Positions 33,955 through 42,007 of a stretch of DNA of 64,000 nt are shown piece after piece. The position numbers and the translations under genes are program-made. The stretch lies in assembly GCF_009725205.1 (NCBI RefSeq), contig NZ_WNZY01000002.1, positions 1 to 64,000 of the forward strand. Direction: 5' to 3'. The DNA comes from Paenibacillus timonensis (lineage in GTDB: Bacteria; Bacillota; Bacilli; Paenibacillales; Paenibacillaceae). Within the stretch, counting starts at the first letter, position 1, and every line of letters begins with the position of its first letter. A model generated the notes under the pieces. The model did not search any database, was not told the DNA's origin, and saw nothing but the letters and a program-made list of their open reading frames with translations.

Positions 33955-34950
33955 ATGTCCAAAGCGGATCATATGTTGTCGATTCTATGGCTCCTTCGGT
34001 CTGGCCGGAAGATGACCGCCCGTCAGCTGGCCGACGAGCTGGAGGTTCATATCCGTACTGTGTACCGATGCATCGACTCGCTCTGTGCCAGCGGCGTGCC
34101 AATTGTGGCCGATGCCGGGCCGGGCGGCGGTTACCGGATTCTCGGCCGATTTGCGGAATCACCGCTGATGTTTGACGCGGAGGAGCAGAAGGCGCTGGTG
34201 CATGCTTCGATTTTTGCCCGGGAAGCCGGATATCCGTTTAGTGAGGCGTTAATCCGCGCGGTGGACAAGCTGAAGCTGTACACGAACGAAGAACAGCTGG
34301 AGCAAATCGAACGCCACGGTCGCGGCATGTCGGTGATCTATCCGCCGGTGGATGAAAGGGAGCAGTCCTTCCTGCAAACTCTGGAACTGGCGTCGGCTGA
34401 AGGCTGTTCGCTGGAGATGGCGTACCGGGGAGGTAAAGATGAGGCCGCCGTCGACCGTGTGTTCGATCCTTACGGCATCGTACACTGGAAGGGGAGCTGG
34501 TATACTGTCGGCTACTGTCGGTTGCGGCAGCGGCTTCGCAGTTTTCGGGTCGACCGGATCAAACGATTGGAACGTAGCGAGGAGCGGTTCGAACGGCCTT
34601 CCCATTTTTCCGCCAAAGCGTTCTTGTTAGGGAATTTGTTGCCGGAGTCGTTGGAGGATGCCTCCTTACTCACGGTGAGAATCCAAGGCCACGAACGAGC
34701 CTTAAACGAGCTGCAGCGTCACTGGATGTTTGGTCACACCTTAGTTCAGCGAAACGAAGAGGAGGCGGTTTTCCGGATGGAAAGCGCCTCCTTGCTCACC
34801 TATGTGCCTTATTACTTGCTACCGTATGGGAAAGCTCTAACGATCATGGAGCCTGACGTCTTGATCAAACGCATGGCGGAAGTCAGCCAGACGATGGCTG
34901 AACATTATCAACAGATGCAGGTGCGTAGCACAGAAGGCAAGGAAGGGTAA
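33955..34950 (+). CDS. YafY-type HTH/WYL-domain transcriptional regulator
   Basis: 331 residues. An N-terminal HTH_11 (LSILWLLRSGRKMTARQLADELEVHIRTVYRCIDSL), a linker of helices and a WYL domain (about 145-225) with GIVHWKGSWYTVGYCRLRQRLRSFRVDRI, then a WCX-type C-terminal extension. Such regulators sense ligands or nucleic acids through the WYL pocket. The start ATG 33955 was chosen because AAAGGG is 8 bp upstream; ATG 33949 is only 2 bp from it. Adjacent to the DinB gene, which it may control. Confidence 0.87.
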   Translation: MSKADHMLSILWLLRSGRKMTARQLADELEVHIRTVYRCIDSLCASGVPIVADAGPGGGYRILGRFAESPLMFDAEEQKALVHASIFAREAGYPFSEALIRAVDKLKLYTNEEQLEQIERHGRGMSVIYPPVDEREQSFLQTLELASAEGCSLEMAYRGGKDEAAVDRVFDPYGIVHWKGSWYTVGYCRLRQRLRSFRVDRIKRLERSEERFERPSHFSAKAFLLGNLLPESLEDASLLTVRIQGHERALNELQRHWMFGHTLVQRNEEEAVFRMESASLLTYVPYYLLPYGKALTIMEPDVLIKRMAEVSQTMAEHYQQMQVRSTEGKEG

Positions 34951-34965
34951 GCAAAGGTCCGCGCA

Positions 34966-35799
34966 TCACCCTTTCGTTCCCCCTTGCAAACCGAACCCCT
35001 TGGACATAAATCGTTGGGATAAGATGTACAGCACAATGGACGGGATTGCGTACATAATGGAGAAAGCGGCGAGATTGCCGTATTCAATCATCCCGTATTG
35101 ACCGAAGAACTGGTACAGCTTTAGGGAAGCCGGGAAGTTTTCCGGATTTTGCAGCAAAATGTAAGGGACGAAGAAATTCCCCCAGCTGCCTGAGAAGGTG
35201 AAGATCGCCACCGTACAGATCCCCGGGACCATCAGCGGAGCAACAACCTTACGGATCCCCATAAACACGGAGGCCCCGTCTACCCAAGCCGCTTCCTCCA
35301 TATCCAGTGGGACGGAGTCCATGAAGTTCTTCAGCATCCATATGCCGTAAGGCATGGAAGAAGCCACATAAAACAGGATCACGCCGAAGATCTGGTCATA
35401 CAACTTCAGGCTAAGGAACAGCTGATAAACCGGGACCATTACCGCGGTGATCGGCAGAGAAGTCATGAACAAGATGGTCAGCATAAACGGCTTCTTGTAC
35501 TTCATCTGGTACCGGGACAACGGATAGGCAGCGAGCAGCGCCAAGATGACGACAAGCACCGCCTGCCCCAGCGACATGATCAAGCCAATCAGGAATGCGC
35601 GCTGGTTCTCGCGGCTGGTGATGACCTCGATGTAATTGTCCGCCGTCACCGCCTTCGGCAGCTTCAGTGTTTGCATTGCATTGGCGTCGACGGAAGCAAC
35701 CGCGACCCATAACAAAGGCAAGACGAAGCAGATCCCGATGAAGGTGAGGATCGCATAGGGCATGATTCGGTAGATGATTTTCCGTTGTTTTGCGCTCAT
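34966..35799 (-). CDS. Carbohydrate ABC transporter permease (MalG type)
   Basis: 277 residues, six membrane segments, second permease of a CUT1-type sugar importer. The EAA loop is visible (DMEEAAWVDGASVFMGIRKVVAPLMVPGICTVAIFTF), as is the MalG-like C-terminus ending SQRFMSKGFGLQGGTKG. The start is at 35799 (MSAKQRKII) with AAGGAG 11 bp upstream; a longer frame running into the upstream permease gene is not a real extension. Last gene of a three-gene operon (binding protein, two permeases). No ATPase is encoded, so a shared MsmX-like ATPase is presumably used. Confidence 0.93.
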   Translation of the reverse strand: MSAKQRKIIYRIMPYAILTFIGICFVLPLLWVAVASVDANAMQTLKLPKAVTADNYIEVITSRENQRAFLIGLIMSLGQAVLVVILALLAAYPLSRYQMKYKKPFMLTILFMTSLPITAVMVPVYQLFLSLKLYDQIFGVILFYVASSMPYGIWMLKNFMDSVPLDMEEAAWVDGASVFMGIRKVVAPLMVPGICTVAIFTFSGSWGNFFVPYILLQNPENFPASLKLYQFFGQYGMIEYGNLAAFSIMYAIPSIVLYILSQRFMSKGFGLQGGTKG

Positions 35800-35822
35800 A
35801 ACGAAGTCTCCTTGCACTTGGA

Positions 35823-36710
35823 CTATTTCAACGAGCGGGTATAGAACAAGCTGAGCACGATCCCGATTAACAGAAGCAGTAAGGAGATCGCGGTGCCGTA
35901 CCCGAGTTGATAGTTCACGAAGGCTTGGTTGTACATAAAGATCGGCAGCGTGGTCGTGGATGTACCCGGCCCCCCGCCGGTCATGGCGTAGATTAACCCG
36001 AAGACGCCCAATGTCTGCAGCGTGACCAGCATCATGTTGGTGGTAAAGGTCTCCTTGATGTAGGGGATAATGATCCGAGTCAGGACCTGCCACCGTGAGG
36101 CGCCGTCAACAACCGCGGCTTCTTCCACCTCGCTTGGTACATCGTCCAACGCCGCTTGAAAGACCAGCATCGAGAAGGCCGTGCCGTGCCAAATGTTGGC
36201 GAGGATGATGGTCAGCATCGGAACGGTATACAGCCAAGTAACGGCTGGAATTCCCAGCGAGGTGATGATCGAGTTCAGCGTGCCCTCGTCACCGAAGAAG
36301 CTGTACAAGCACAATGCGCAGACGATCTCCGGGGTGACCCAACCGGCCAGGACAATCGTGCCGGTGACCCGGCGGAACGTCTTATTCTTATGCTTCATAA
36401 GCAGGGCGATGAGAAAGCCCAGCACCTGCTGCCCGATGACCGCCGAGCCAAACAGAAAGACGAGCGTATTCCATATGCTGATCTTAACCGTCGGGTCTTT
36501 GAACATGTGGAGATAGTTGTCGAAACCGACGAATTTCAGTTCTCTGGCGGATTCCCCCGTTAAGGCGAGGTTCGTAAACGAGTAAAAGAAGGTCAGAAAG
36601 ACCGGATAGATAAAAAATACCAGCATGATTGCAATCGAAGGGAGCATGAAATACAGCCATGCGTACGAATTTCGTTTTCTGGAGTAACCTTCCGCCGCCA
36701 TGCTGCTCAT
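35823..36710 (-). CDS. Carbohydrate ABC transporter permease (MalF type)
   Basis: 295 residues, six membrane segments, first permease of the sugar importer. The N-terminal AWLYFMLPSIAIMLVFFIYPVFLTFFYSF and the EAA loop VPSEVEEAAVVDGASRWQVLTRIIIP are typical of CUT1 permeases. The start overlaps the stop of the binding-protein gene by 4 bp (ATGA), giving translational coupling, and the next permease follows after 23 bp. Confidence 0.93.
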   Translation of the reverse strand: MSSMAAEGYSRKRNSYAWLYFMLPSIAIMLVFFIYPVFLTFFYSFTNLALTGESARELKFVGFDNYLHMFKDPTVKISIWNTLVFLFGSAVIGQQVLGFLIALLMKHKNKTFRRVTGTIVLAGWVTPEIVCALCLYSFFGDEGTLNSIITSLGIPAVTWLYTVPMLTIILANIWHGTAFSMLVFQAALDDVPSEVEEAAVVDGASRWQVLTRIIIPYIKETFTTNMMLVTLQTLGVFGLIYAMTGGGPGTSTTTLPIFMYNQAFVNYQLGYGTAISLLLLLIGIVLSLFYTRSLK

Positions 36711-38086
36711 TTTTGGATGACTCCGTTCTCACCTACGATGCGGGTCACGTCCTGGGCATACTTTTGGGCTGCATCCGAAGGGGAAGTACCTGTGGCAACC
36801 GACTCAACCATCGTTTGGATTTGCGTCGATACCTCCGGGTATTTGTCCTGCGCCGGGCGGAACTCGGCGTTCTGTAAGTATTCCGTAGCGATCTCGTTAA
36901 ACGGCATTTTTGTGTACCCCGGATCCTTGGCGACATCGGCCCGGACGGTAATATTACCCGAAGCAGTAACCAGCTTTTGGCTGTTTTCTTTATTTAGCGC
37001 ATATTTGATAAACTCCCAGGCTTCGTCTTTATGCTTGGCGTTGCTTGGAATGGACAAGGCCCAGCCTCCGGCAAGGGTGATGGAACCCGGTGCCTGGCCT
37101 TGGCTGGTTGGCATGGGGGCAAAGCCTAACACATCCTTGTATTCCGGCCAAGGGGATGCTCCGGAATCAAGATAGTTGCCCGTGATCCAGGAGCCGTCGA
37201 GGGAGATGGCTAGCTTGCCCTGTGGCAAATATTCGCGGGAAGCGGTGTTGCCGGCCTGCCCGTTCAGGACTTTGGAGAGCGGAGGTCCAAGCTTCTCCTT
37301 GTTCACGGTTTCAACAAACCCTAACGCATCCAAGATCCCTTGGCTTTGAATGATCCATTTGCCGCTTGCATCGTCATACAGCCGTTCGCCCGTACCATAC
37401 AAGAGCATTTCGTACGTTTGCATGGACGTGGCTTCCCCGGTCGCCTTTCCCATGTTCATCCAGATTGGAACGATGTCCGGCGCCTTCTCCTTCACTGTGC
37501 GAGCCGCATCAAGCACTTCCTCCCAGTTCTTCGGTGTCCAATCCTCGGGGAGGCCCACCTGCTTGAAGATTTGCTTGTTGTACCAAAGCCCGCGTGAGTC
37601 GGTATTATACGGTACTCCGTACACCTTGCCGTCGCTGGCGGTTACGCCCTTCTTCATCGCCTCGATGAACGAACCGTTCGTCCAGTCCTCCCAGCCCTTC
37701 AACCGTTCGTCCAGCGGTTCCAGATAGCCGGCACTGGCGTCGGAATTGAGGATAAACGTATCCTCTGTTACGATATCCGGCGCAGTATCTTTGGACTTTA
37801 AGGCCAAGGCAATCTTGGCAAAATAATCACCTTCCGATGCTTGGATCGGCGCCGGTTTGATCTCGACCTCCTTATTTGGATAATCAGCGGCAATTTCCGT
37901 TAGCCAACGATACAGCGAGCCTTTCTCTCCGGCTCCGTCATCCCGGTACGTCACGGTAATCGTTGTTTTTCCGGAACTGCCCGACTTGTCACCGGACCCG
38001 GAACACCCGGCTAGCAGTGTCCCGCCCAAGGCCGTGCACAACAAAACGGAAGCGATGGCCCAACTTCTCTTTTTCATGAATGACAT
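36707..38086 (-). CDS. Sugar ABC transporter substrate-binding lipoprotein
   Basis: 459 residues, family 1 solute-binding protein. Signal peptide with lipobox LLAGC (lipidated Cys28) and a Gly/Ser linker. Body segments such as PDIVTEDTFILNSDASAGYLEPLDE, GKVYGVPYNTDSRGLWYNKQIFKQVGLPEDW and GGWALSIPSNAKHKDEAWEFIKY are typical of oligosaccharide-binding members. The exact sugar is unknown. GGGAGGG is 6 bp before the ATG. A cre-like site lies 70 bp upstream, so catabolite repression by CcpA is likely. Confidence 0.93.
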   Translation of the reverse strand: MSFMKKRSWAIASVLLCTALGGTLLAGCSGSGDKSGSSGKTTITVTYRDDGAGEKGSLYRWLTEIAADYPNKEVEIKPAPIQASEGDYFAKIALALKSKDTAPDIVTEDTFILNSDASAGYLEPLDERLKGWEDWTNGSFIEAMKKGVTASDGKVYGVPYNTDSRGLWYNKQIFKQVGLPEDWTPKNWEEVLDAARTVKEKAPDIVPIWMNMGKATGEATSMQTYEMLLYGTGERLYDDASGKWIIQSQGILDALGFVETVNKEKLGPPLSKVLNGQAGNTASREYLPQGKLAISLDGSWITGNYLDSGASPWPEYKDVLGFAPMPTSQGQAPGSITLAGGWALSIPSNAKHKDEAWEFIKYALNKENSQKLVTASGNITVRADVAKDPGYTKMPFNEIATEYLQNAEFRPAQDKYPEVSTQIQTMVESVATGTSPSDAAQKYAQDVTRIVGENGVIQK

Positions 38087-38154
38087 GTTGTTCCCTCCCT
38101 GTTTTCGTATCCTCTTTGGGTTTGGCTCCTCTCAGGTTGTGAAAGACATTACGT

Positions 38155-38168
38155 TGTATCCGCTTTCA
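38155..38168 (-). promoter_or_regulatory. Putative cre (CcpA) site before the sugar ABC operon
   Basis: TGTATCCGCTTTCA fits the TGWAANCGNTNWCA consensus except at one position. It lies 69 bp upstream of the binding-protein start, in the divergent region shared with the tetR gene. Confidence 0.5.
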
Positions 38169-38232
38169 CGCCTTCCAGTAAAACATACTTATCGATAGAA
38201 AGATTTATTCAGGAATCGCCTCGAAAAACTAT

Positions 38233-38284
38233 TGACCGAATCGGTTTATGGCATTATGATCTTATCGACCGATTCGGTTTATGG
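38233..38284 (+). promoter_or_regulatory. tetR promoter with twin palindromic operators
   Basis: Promoter TTGACC (38233-38238), 17 bp, TATGAT (38256-38261). Two near-identical 18-bp elements, GACCGA(A/T)TCGGTTTATGG, start at 38234 and 38267, 33 bp apart (about three helical turns). Each contains the dyad ACCGA(A/T)TCGGT. The first covers the -35 box, the second the likely transcription start, the layout of TetR autorepression. Confidence 0.78.
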
Positions 38285-38302
38285 TGCACGGGAGGTGAAG
38301 AT

Positions 38303-38917
38303 ATGGAGAAATTTTGGAGTTTGCCCTTGGAAAAACAACATGGTATTATCGATGCGGCTTTAGCGTGTTTCGGTACCAACGGGTACAAGAAGACGTCGAT
38401 GAACGACATCGCCGCGGAGGCCGGGATTTCTAAGGCGATGGTCTTCCATTATTTCGGCACGAAGAAAGCGTTGTATCTCTATTTGATCAACTACTGCAGC
38501 GATTTAGTGATGAACGAAATCAATGCGAAGTTCGATGAAACACTGACGGATTTCTTCGAAAGGATTAAGCAAGCCACGAACATTAAAGTGTCTGTAATCG
38601 GGAGGCATGCGGCAGTGCTGTCTTTTTTGACCAGTGTGTATTTCGAAACGAATGAGGAAGTGCGGCAGGACATTACGGCGATTTTGGCCAAAGGGGAGGA
38701 CGTCCGGAATCGGATCGCCTTGTCCGGTGTGGATGAATCGAAGTTTAAGGAAGGTATCGATCTGCAGCTTCTCATGAACATGCTGACCTGGATGGCGGAG
38801 GGGTTTACCAGTCAGATGTCCAGGGGGAACAAAATAGATATCGAGGTCATCGCAAGGGAGTTTTTCCGTAGCATCGACATGCTGAAAGCGCAGTTTTATC
38901 GGCCGGAGTATTTGTAA
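38303..38917 (+). CDS. TetR/AcrR family regulator of the downstream ABC exporter
   Basis: 204 residues. TetR HTH at about 8-55 (IDAALACFGTNGYKKTSMNDIAAEAGISKAMVFHYFGTKKAL), then an all-helical ligand-binding domain with no further recognisable motif. GGGAGGTG is about 7 bp before the ATG. It is the first gene of an apparent operon with an ABC ATPase and two ABC-2 permeases, and its own promoter carries twin dyads. Inference: it represses the whole operon until a toxic ligand binds. Confidence 0.9.
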   Translation: MEKFWSLPLEKQHGIIDAALACFGTNGYKKTSMNDIAAEAGISKAMVFHYFGTKKALYLYLINYCSDLVMNEINAKFDETLTDFFERIKQATNIKVSVIGRHAAVLSFLTSVYFETNEEVRQDITAILAKGEDVRNRIALSGVDESKFKEGIDLQLLMNMLTWMAEGFTSQMSRGNKIDIEVIAREFFRSIDMLKAQFYRPEYL

Positions 38918-38951
38918 GTGGCGGCGGTTTATTCGAGAAGGAGGGCGTACC

Positions 38952-39833
38952 ATGAGCGTGATTGAAGTGAAAAACCTCACAAAGAAATATGGGAATTCGA
39001 GAGGCATTACCGACGTAAACCTGCAGGTAGAAAAGGGGGAGATCTTCGGCTTTATCGGTCCCAATGGGGCTGGGAAGTCGACGACGATTCGGACACTGTT
39101 AGGACTCATTTACCCGACAAGCGGAAGTGCAACCCTGTTTGGCAAGAGCTGCATTCAACACCCCGAGATCCGCAGGGAGCTCGGATATCTGCCTTCGGAA
39201 GTCTTTTATTATGATGGCATGCGCGTGATCGACTTACTCAACTATTCCGCAAGCTTTTACAAGAAGGATTGCACTAAACGAATCAAGGAACTGGCAGAGC
39301 GAATGGACTTGGATCTGAAGAAGAAAATCGACGACCTATCCTTCGGTAATAAAAAGAAGGTTGGAATTGTGCAGGGGCTGCTTCATGAGCCGAAACTCAT
39401 TATTCTCGACGAGCCAACCAGCGGGCTGGATCCGCTGATGCAGCAGACCTTTTTTGAACTGATCGCGGAGGAGAACCGGAAAGGGGCGACCGTATTTTTC
39501 TCGTCCCATATCCTCAGTGAAGTGCAGAAGATGTGCAGCCGCGTCGCCTTCATTAAGGAAGGGCAGATCATCAAACAAGAGAAGATAAGCGACCTGCAGG
39601 ACAACAGTTACAAGAAAGTTAGCTTGGAGGCAAAGTTCGCGATCGATCCGACTGCTTTCCAAATGGACGGTGTTAGTAATCTTGAGTTGAAAAGCTCTGC
39701 GGCCAGCTTCATCTTTAAAGGCAACCTTAACGCGATGATGCAAAGAATTGCCGAGGTTGAATTGACCAACATCTCTATCGTGGAGCCTGATTTGGAGGAA
39801 ATCTTCATGCATTACTATGTGAAGGAGGAATAG
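38952..39833 (+). CDS. ABC transporter ATP-binding protein (ABC-2/BcrA type)
   Basis: 293 residues. Walker A GPNGAGKST, signature region LSFGNKKKVGIVQGLLHEP, where LSFGN takes the place of LSGGQ, Walker B LIILDEPTSGLD and switch His in FSSHILSEV. The LSFGN variant is common in BcrA/NatA-type exporters. A C-terminal extension (about 215-293) is typical of the type. It starts 34 bp after tetR with AGAAGGAGGG upstream, and the first permease begins 5 bp after its stop. Likely drives efflux of an antimicrobial peptide, drug or ion. Confidence 0.92.
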   Translation: MSVIEVKNLTKKYGNSRGITDVNLQVEKGEIFGFIGPNGAGKSTTIRTLLGLIYPTSGSATLFGKSCIQHPEIRRELGYLPSEVFYYDGMRVIDLLNYSASFYKKDCTKRIKELAERMDLDLKKKIDDLSFGNKKKVGIVQGLLHEPKLIILDEPTSGLDPLMQQTFFELIAEENRKGATVFFSSHILSEVQKMCSRVAFIKEGQIIKQEKISDLQDNSYKKVSLEAKFAIDPTAFQMDGVSNLELKSSAASFIFKGNLNAMMQRIAEVELTNISIVEPDLEEIFMHYYVKEE

Positions 39834-39838
39834 CTGCC

Positions 39839-40642
39839 ATGAATATGGTACTGCATGAACTGAAATCAATGAGGAAATCGACGATTGTTTGGACCTGCGC
39901 AATGATCGCCTTGGCTGCGCTCTACTTGTCCATTTATCCCAGCGTAGCGAGCGATGCGTTGGATTTCAAAAAGCTGCTCGGCAGTTACCCGGAATCCGTT
40001 CAGGCCATGCTGGGCATTGATTTGGATACGGTCACCTCGATCTTGGGGCTATATTCCATGATTTTCTCCTTTATCGCTTTATGTGGCGCGATCCAGACAA
40101 TGAACCTTGGTGTATCGATTCTGACCAAGGAGTCGAGGGAGAGAACAGCGGATTTTCTACTGGTCAAACCCGTGTCGCGAGCGCAAGTCGTCAACTCCAA
40201 ACTGTTGGCAGCTTTGCTGATCTTGGCGGCGACGGATATCGTCTTCTACGCGGCAACGTCGCTTATCGCTAACGGAGTCAAAATAGAGGATTTCAGCCAA
40301 AAGCTATTTTTGATGATCAATTTGACTCTACTTTTTGTTCAGCTCATGTTCCTGGCGATCGGCATGGCGTCCTCCGTGTTTTTTACCAAACTCCGGAGCG
40401 TCCTTCCGTTATCGCTGGGCGTTGTGTTCGGATTATATTTGATTGGCGCCTTGCTCGCGACCGGGGAGGACAAAGAGGTTTTACGTTTTGTCTCGCCCTT
40501 TAAATATTTCGAGCCTTCCTACATTCTGGCCCATGCCGGTTACGAGACGCCTTACCTAATCGCCGGCTTCGTTATTGTTGTGGTTGCGATGGCGTTGAGT
40601 TACGCGGTATACCTGAAAAAAGATATCCATGCCGTCAGCTAA
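39839..40642 (+). CDS. ABC-2 transporter permease subunit 1
   Basis: 267 residues, six membrane segments. The ABC-2 signature appears as GVSILTKESRERTADFLLVKPVSRAQVVNSKLLAALLIL, the ATPase-contact region of these exporters. It resembles the following permease along its length (same KE..R..T.EFL..KPVSR motif and C-terminal SPFKYF), so the pair probably arose by duplication and forms a heterodimer. It begins 5 bp after the ATPase stop, with AAGGAGGA upstream. Confidence 0.9.
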   Translation: MNMVLHELKSMRKSTIVWTCAMIALAALYLSIYPSVASDALDFKKLLGSYPESVQAMLGIDLDTVTSILGLYSMIFSFIALCGAIQTMNLGVSILTKESRERTADFLLVKPVSRAQVVNSKLLAALLILAATDIVFYAATSLIANGVKIEDFSQKLFLMINLTLLFVQLMFLAIGMASSVFFTKLRSVLPLSLGVVFGLYLIGALLATGEDKEVLRFVSPFKYFEPSYILAHAGYETPYLIAGFVIVVVAMALSYAVYLKKDIHAVS

Positions 40643-40680
40643 AAACTGCGCTTTGGACTCGATCGAACGGAGGAGTTGCG

Positions 40681-41475
40681 ATGAATATATTCAGAAGGGA
40701 ACTCAAGGCGCACCGGAAGGGCCTGATCATCTGGGGCGTGTGCCTGTTCTTGCTGGTCGTCAGTGGGATGAGCAAGTATTCGGCCTATTCTGCCGGCGGC
40801 GCGAGCAGCGAGGTATTTGATGCCTTACCGCAAACGATGAAGGCGTTGCTTGGAATCGGGTCGTTTGATGTCACGCAAATGAGCGGATTCTTTGCCATGT
40901 TATTTTTGTATATCGAGCTGACGGTGGCTATTCATGCGGTGCTGCTGGGGAGCGGGATCATCGCCAAAGAGGAACGGGATAAAACGGTCGAATTCCTTAT
41001 GGCGAAGCCAGTGTCGCGGGGAAACGTCATTACGGCCAAACTGCTGGCCGCTTTGGTCCAAGTGGTGATTCTGAATCTCGTCACCCTGGTCTCCTCGCTC
41101 GTGATGGTCTCCGCCTACAATAAAGGAGAGGCCATCACAGAGGAAATCCTGCAATTCATGGCCAGCTTGTTGCTGGTTCAGTTCATCTTCCTATCGATGG
41201 GAACGGCACTTTCAGCCTTGTTGAAACGGCCTAAAACTGCGGGCTCCATTGCCACAGGGATCCTGCTGGGATGCTTCGTCATTTCCAAAATCACCGACTT
41301 GACAGACCAACTGGATGCTTTAAACGTGCTCTCTCCCTTTAAGTACTTCAGCTATGAACGCATCGTAAAGGGAGAAGGGATTCATGCAGGGATTGCCGCT
41401 CTATCCGTCATTTTGGTGGCGGTGCTGGTCATTGCCACTTATACGGCATATCGCAAAAGAGAATTAAACGTTTAA
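40681..41475 (+). CDS. ABC-2 transporter permease subunit 2
   Basis: 264 residues, six membrane segments. The ABC-2 motif is GIIAKEERDKTVEFLMAKPVSRGNVITAKLLAALVQV; NVLSPFKYFSYERIVKGEGIH lies before the last helix. Homologous to subunit 1 immediately upstream. CGGAGGAG is about 6 bp before the ATG. Last gene of the tetR-ABC operon; a GC-rich hairpin without a T-tract lies 33 bp downstream. Confidence 0.9.
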   Translation: MNIFRRELKAHRKGLIIWGVCLFLLVVSGMSKYSAYSAGGASSEVFDALPQTMKALLGIGSFDVTQMSGFFAMLFLYIELTVAIHAVLLGSGIIAKEERDKTVEFLMAKPVSRGNVITAKLLAALVQVVILNLVTLVSSLVMVSAYNKGEAITEEILQFMASLLLVQFIFLSMGTALSALLKRPKTAGSIATGILLGCFVISKITDLTDQLDALNVLSPFKYFSYERIVKGEGIHAGIAALSVILVAVLVIATYTAYRKRELNV

Positions 41476-41507
41476 ACGTTGCACGGCAGAGGCAGAACTC
41501 CGCCCAT

Positions 41508-41545
41508 GAAGCGGCGCGGCCGGATAATCGGCCGCGCCGCTTCGG
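41508..41545. terminator. Strong hairpin after the tetR-ABC operon
   Basis: Perfect 15-bp arms GAAGCGGCGCGGCCG / CGGCCGCGCCGCTTC. There is no T-run, so termination is likely but not typical; it also lies downstream of the antisense T-box. Confidence 0.6.
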
Positions 41546-41640
41546 GATCGGTTGGTCCGTTTCGCCGATGTTCTTGCCGCTTACATGCGATCCGGGGCCG
41601 GCAACCCTATCACATCCAGTGCATCGGCAATTGTATTCCA

Positions 41641-41880
41641 TCTAGCCTCCGTCTCATTCAAAGAGTCGAAGGCTTGCGCGCTCGCGGTACCACTCTTGTT
41701 GTTAAACTCCATGTTTAACCACTCTAGGGATAACGGCCTGTTTGCCGTGGTTGCCTACCTCGTATACGTTCAGCAACCATTCTCATGGGTCCGCTTCGCT
41801 GTATGCCCTGTACCGGCTTCCACCCTCCCGGCTCGCTAGGACTAGAACCAACAGCTACTCTCCCAATCGTCGAATTTGGG
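41641..41880 (-). promoter_or_regulatory. T-box leader, orphan copy with stem I
   Basis: Read on the minus strand: CCCAAATTCGACGATTGGG, then GGGAGAGTAGC (5' side of stem I), an apical arm with AGCGAGCCGG...GCCGG, the 3' side of stem I, and the T-box sequence AGAGTGGTACCGCG (complement of 41683-41696, one mismatch to AGGGTGGNACCGCG). A diverged terminator stem GCCTTCG...CGGAGGC follows. T-boxes sense uncharged tRNA through NCCA pairing; TGGT here fits a tRNA with discriminator A. No gene lies downstream on the minus strand before the hairpin at 41508, so it is an orphan. I could not assign the specifier codon. The remaining parts of the 41476-42007 gap hold no gene. Confidence 0.82.
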
Positions 41881-42007
41881 TTATTTTGTAATAGTATATC
41901 CGGCATTTTCCGAAAGTCAACCCTCGAATGCTCCTTCCGGCCCGAGTAGGAGATGAAAAAAATGGTAATACTCTTACTACTTCACCAGAACAAAGGGGCT
42001 AGCGAAC

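Noticed and set aside
41429-41839. ORFs on both strands in the gap after the ABC-2 operon
   Set aside because: They fall on the T-box leader and the hairpin; the sequence is explained by RNA structure.
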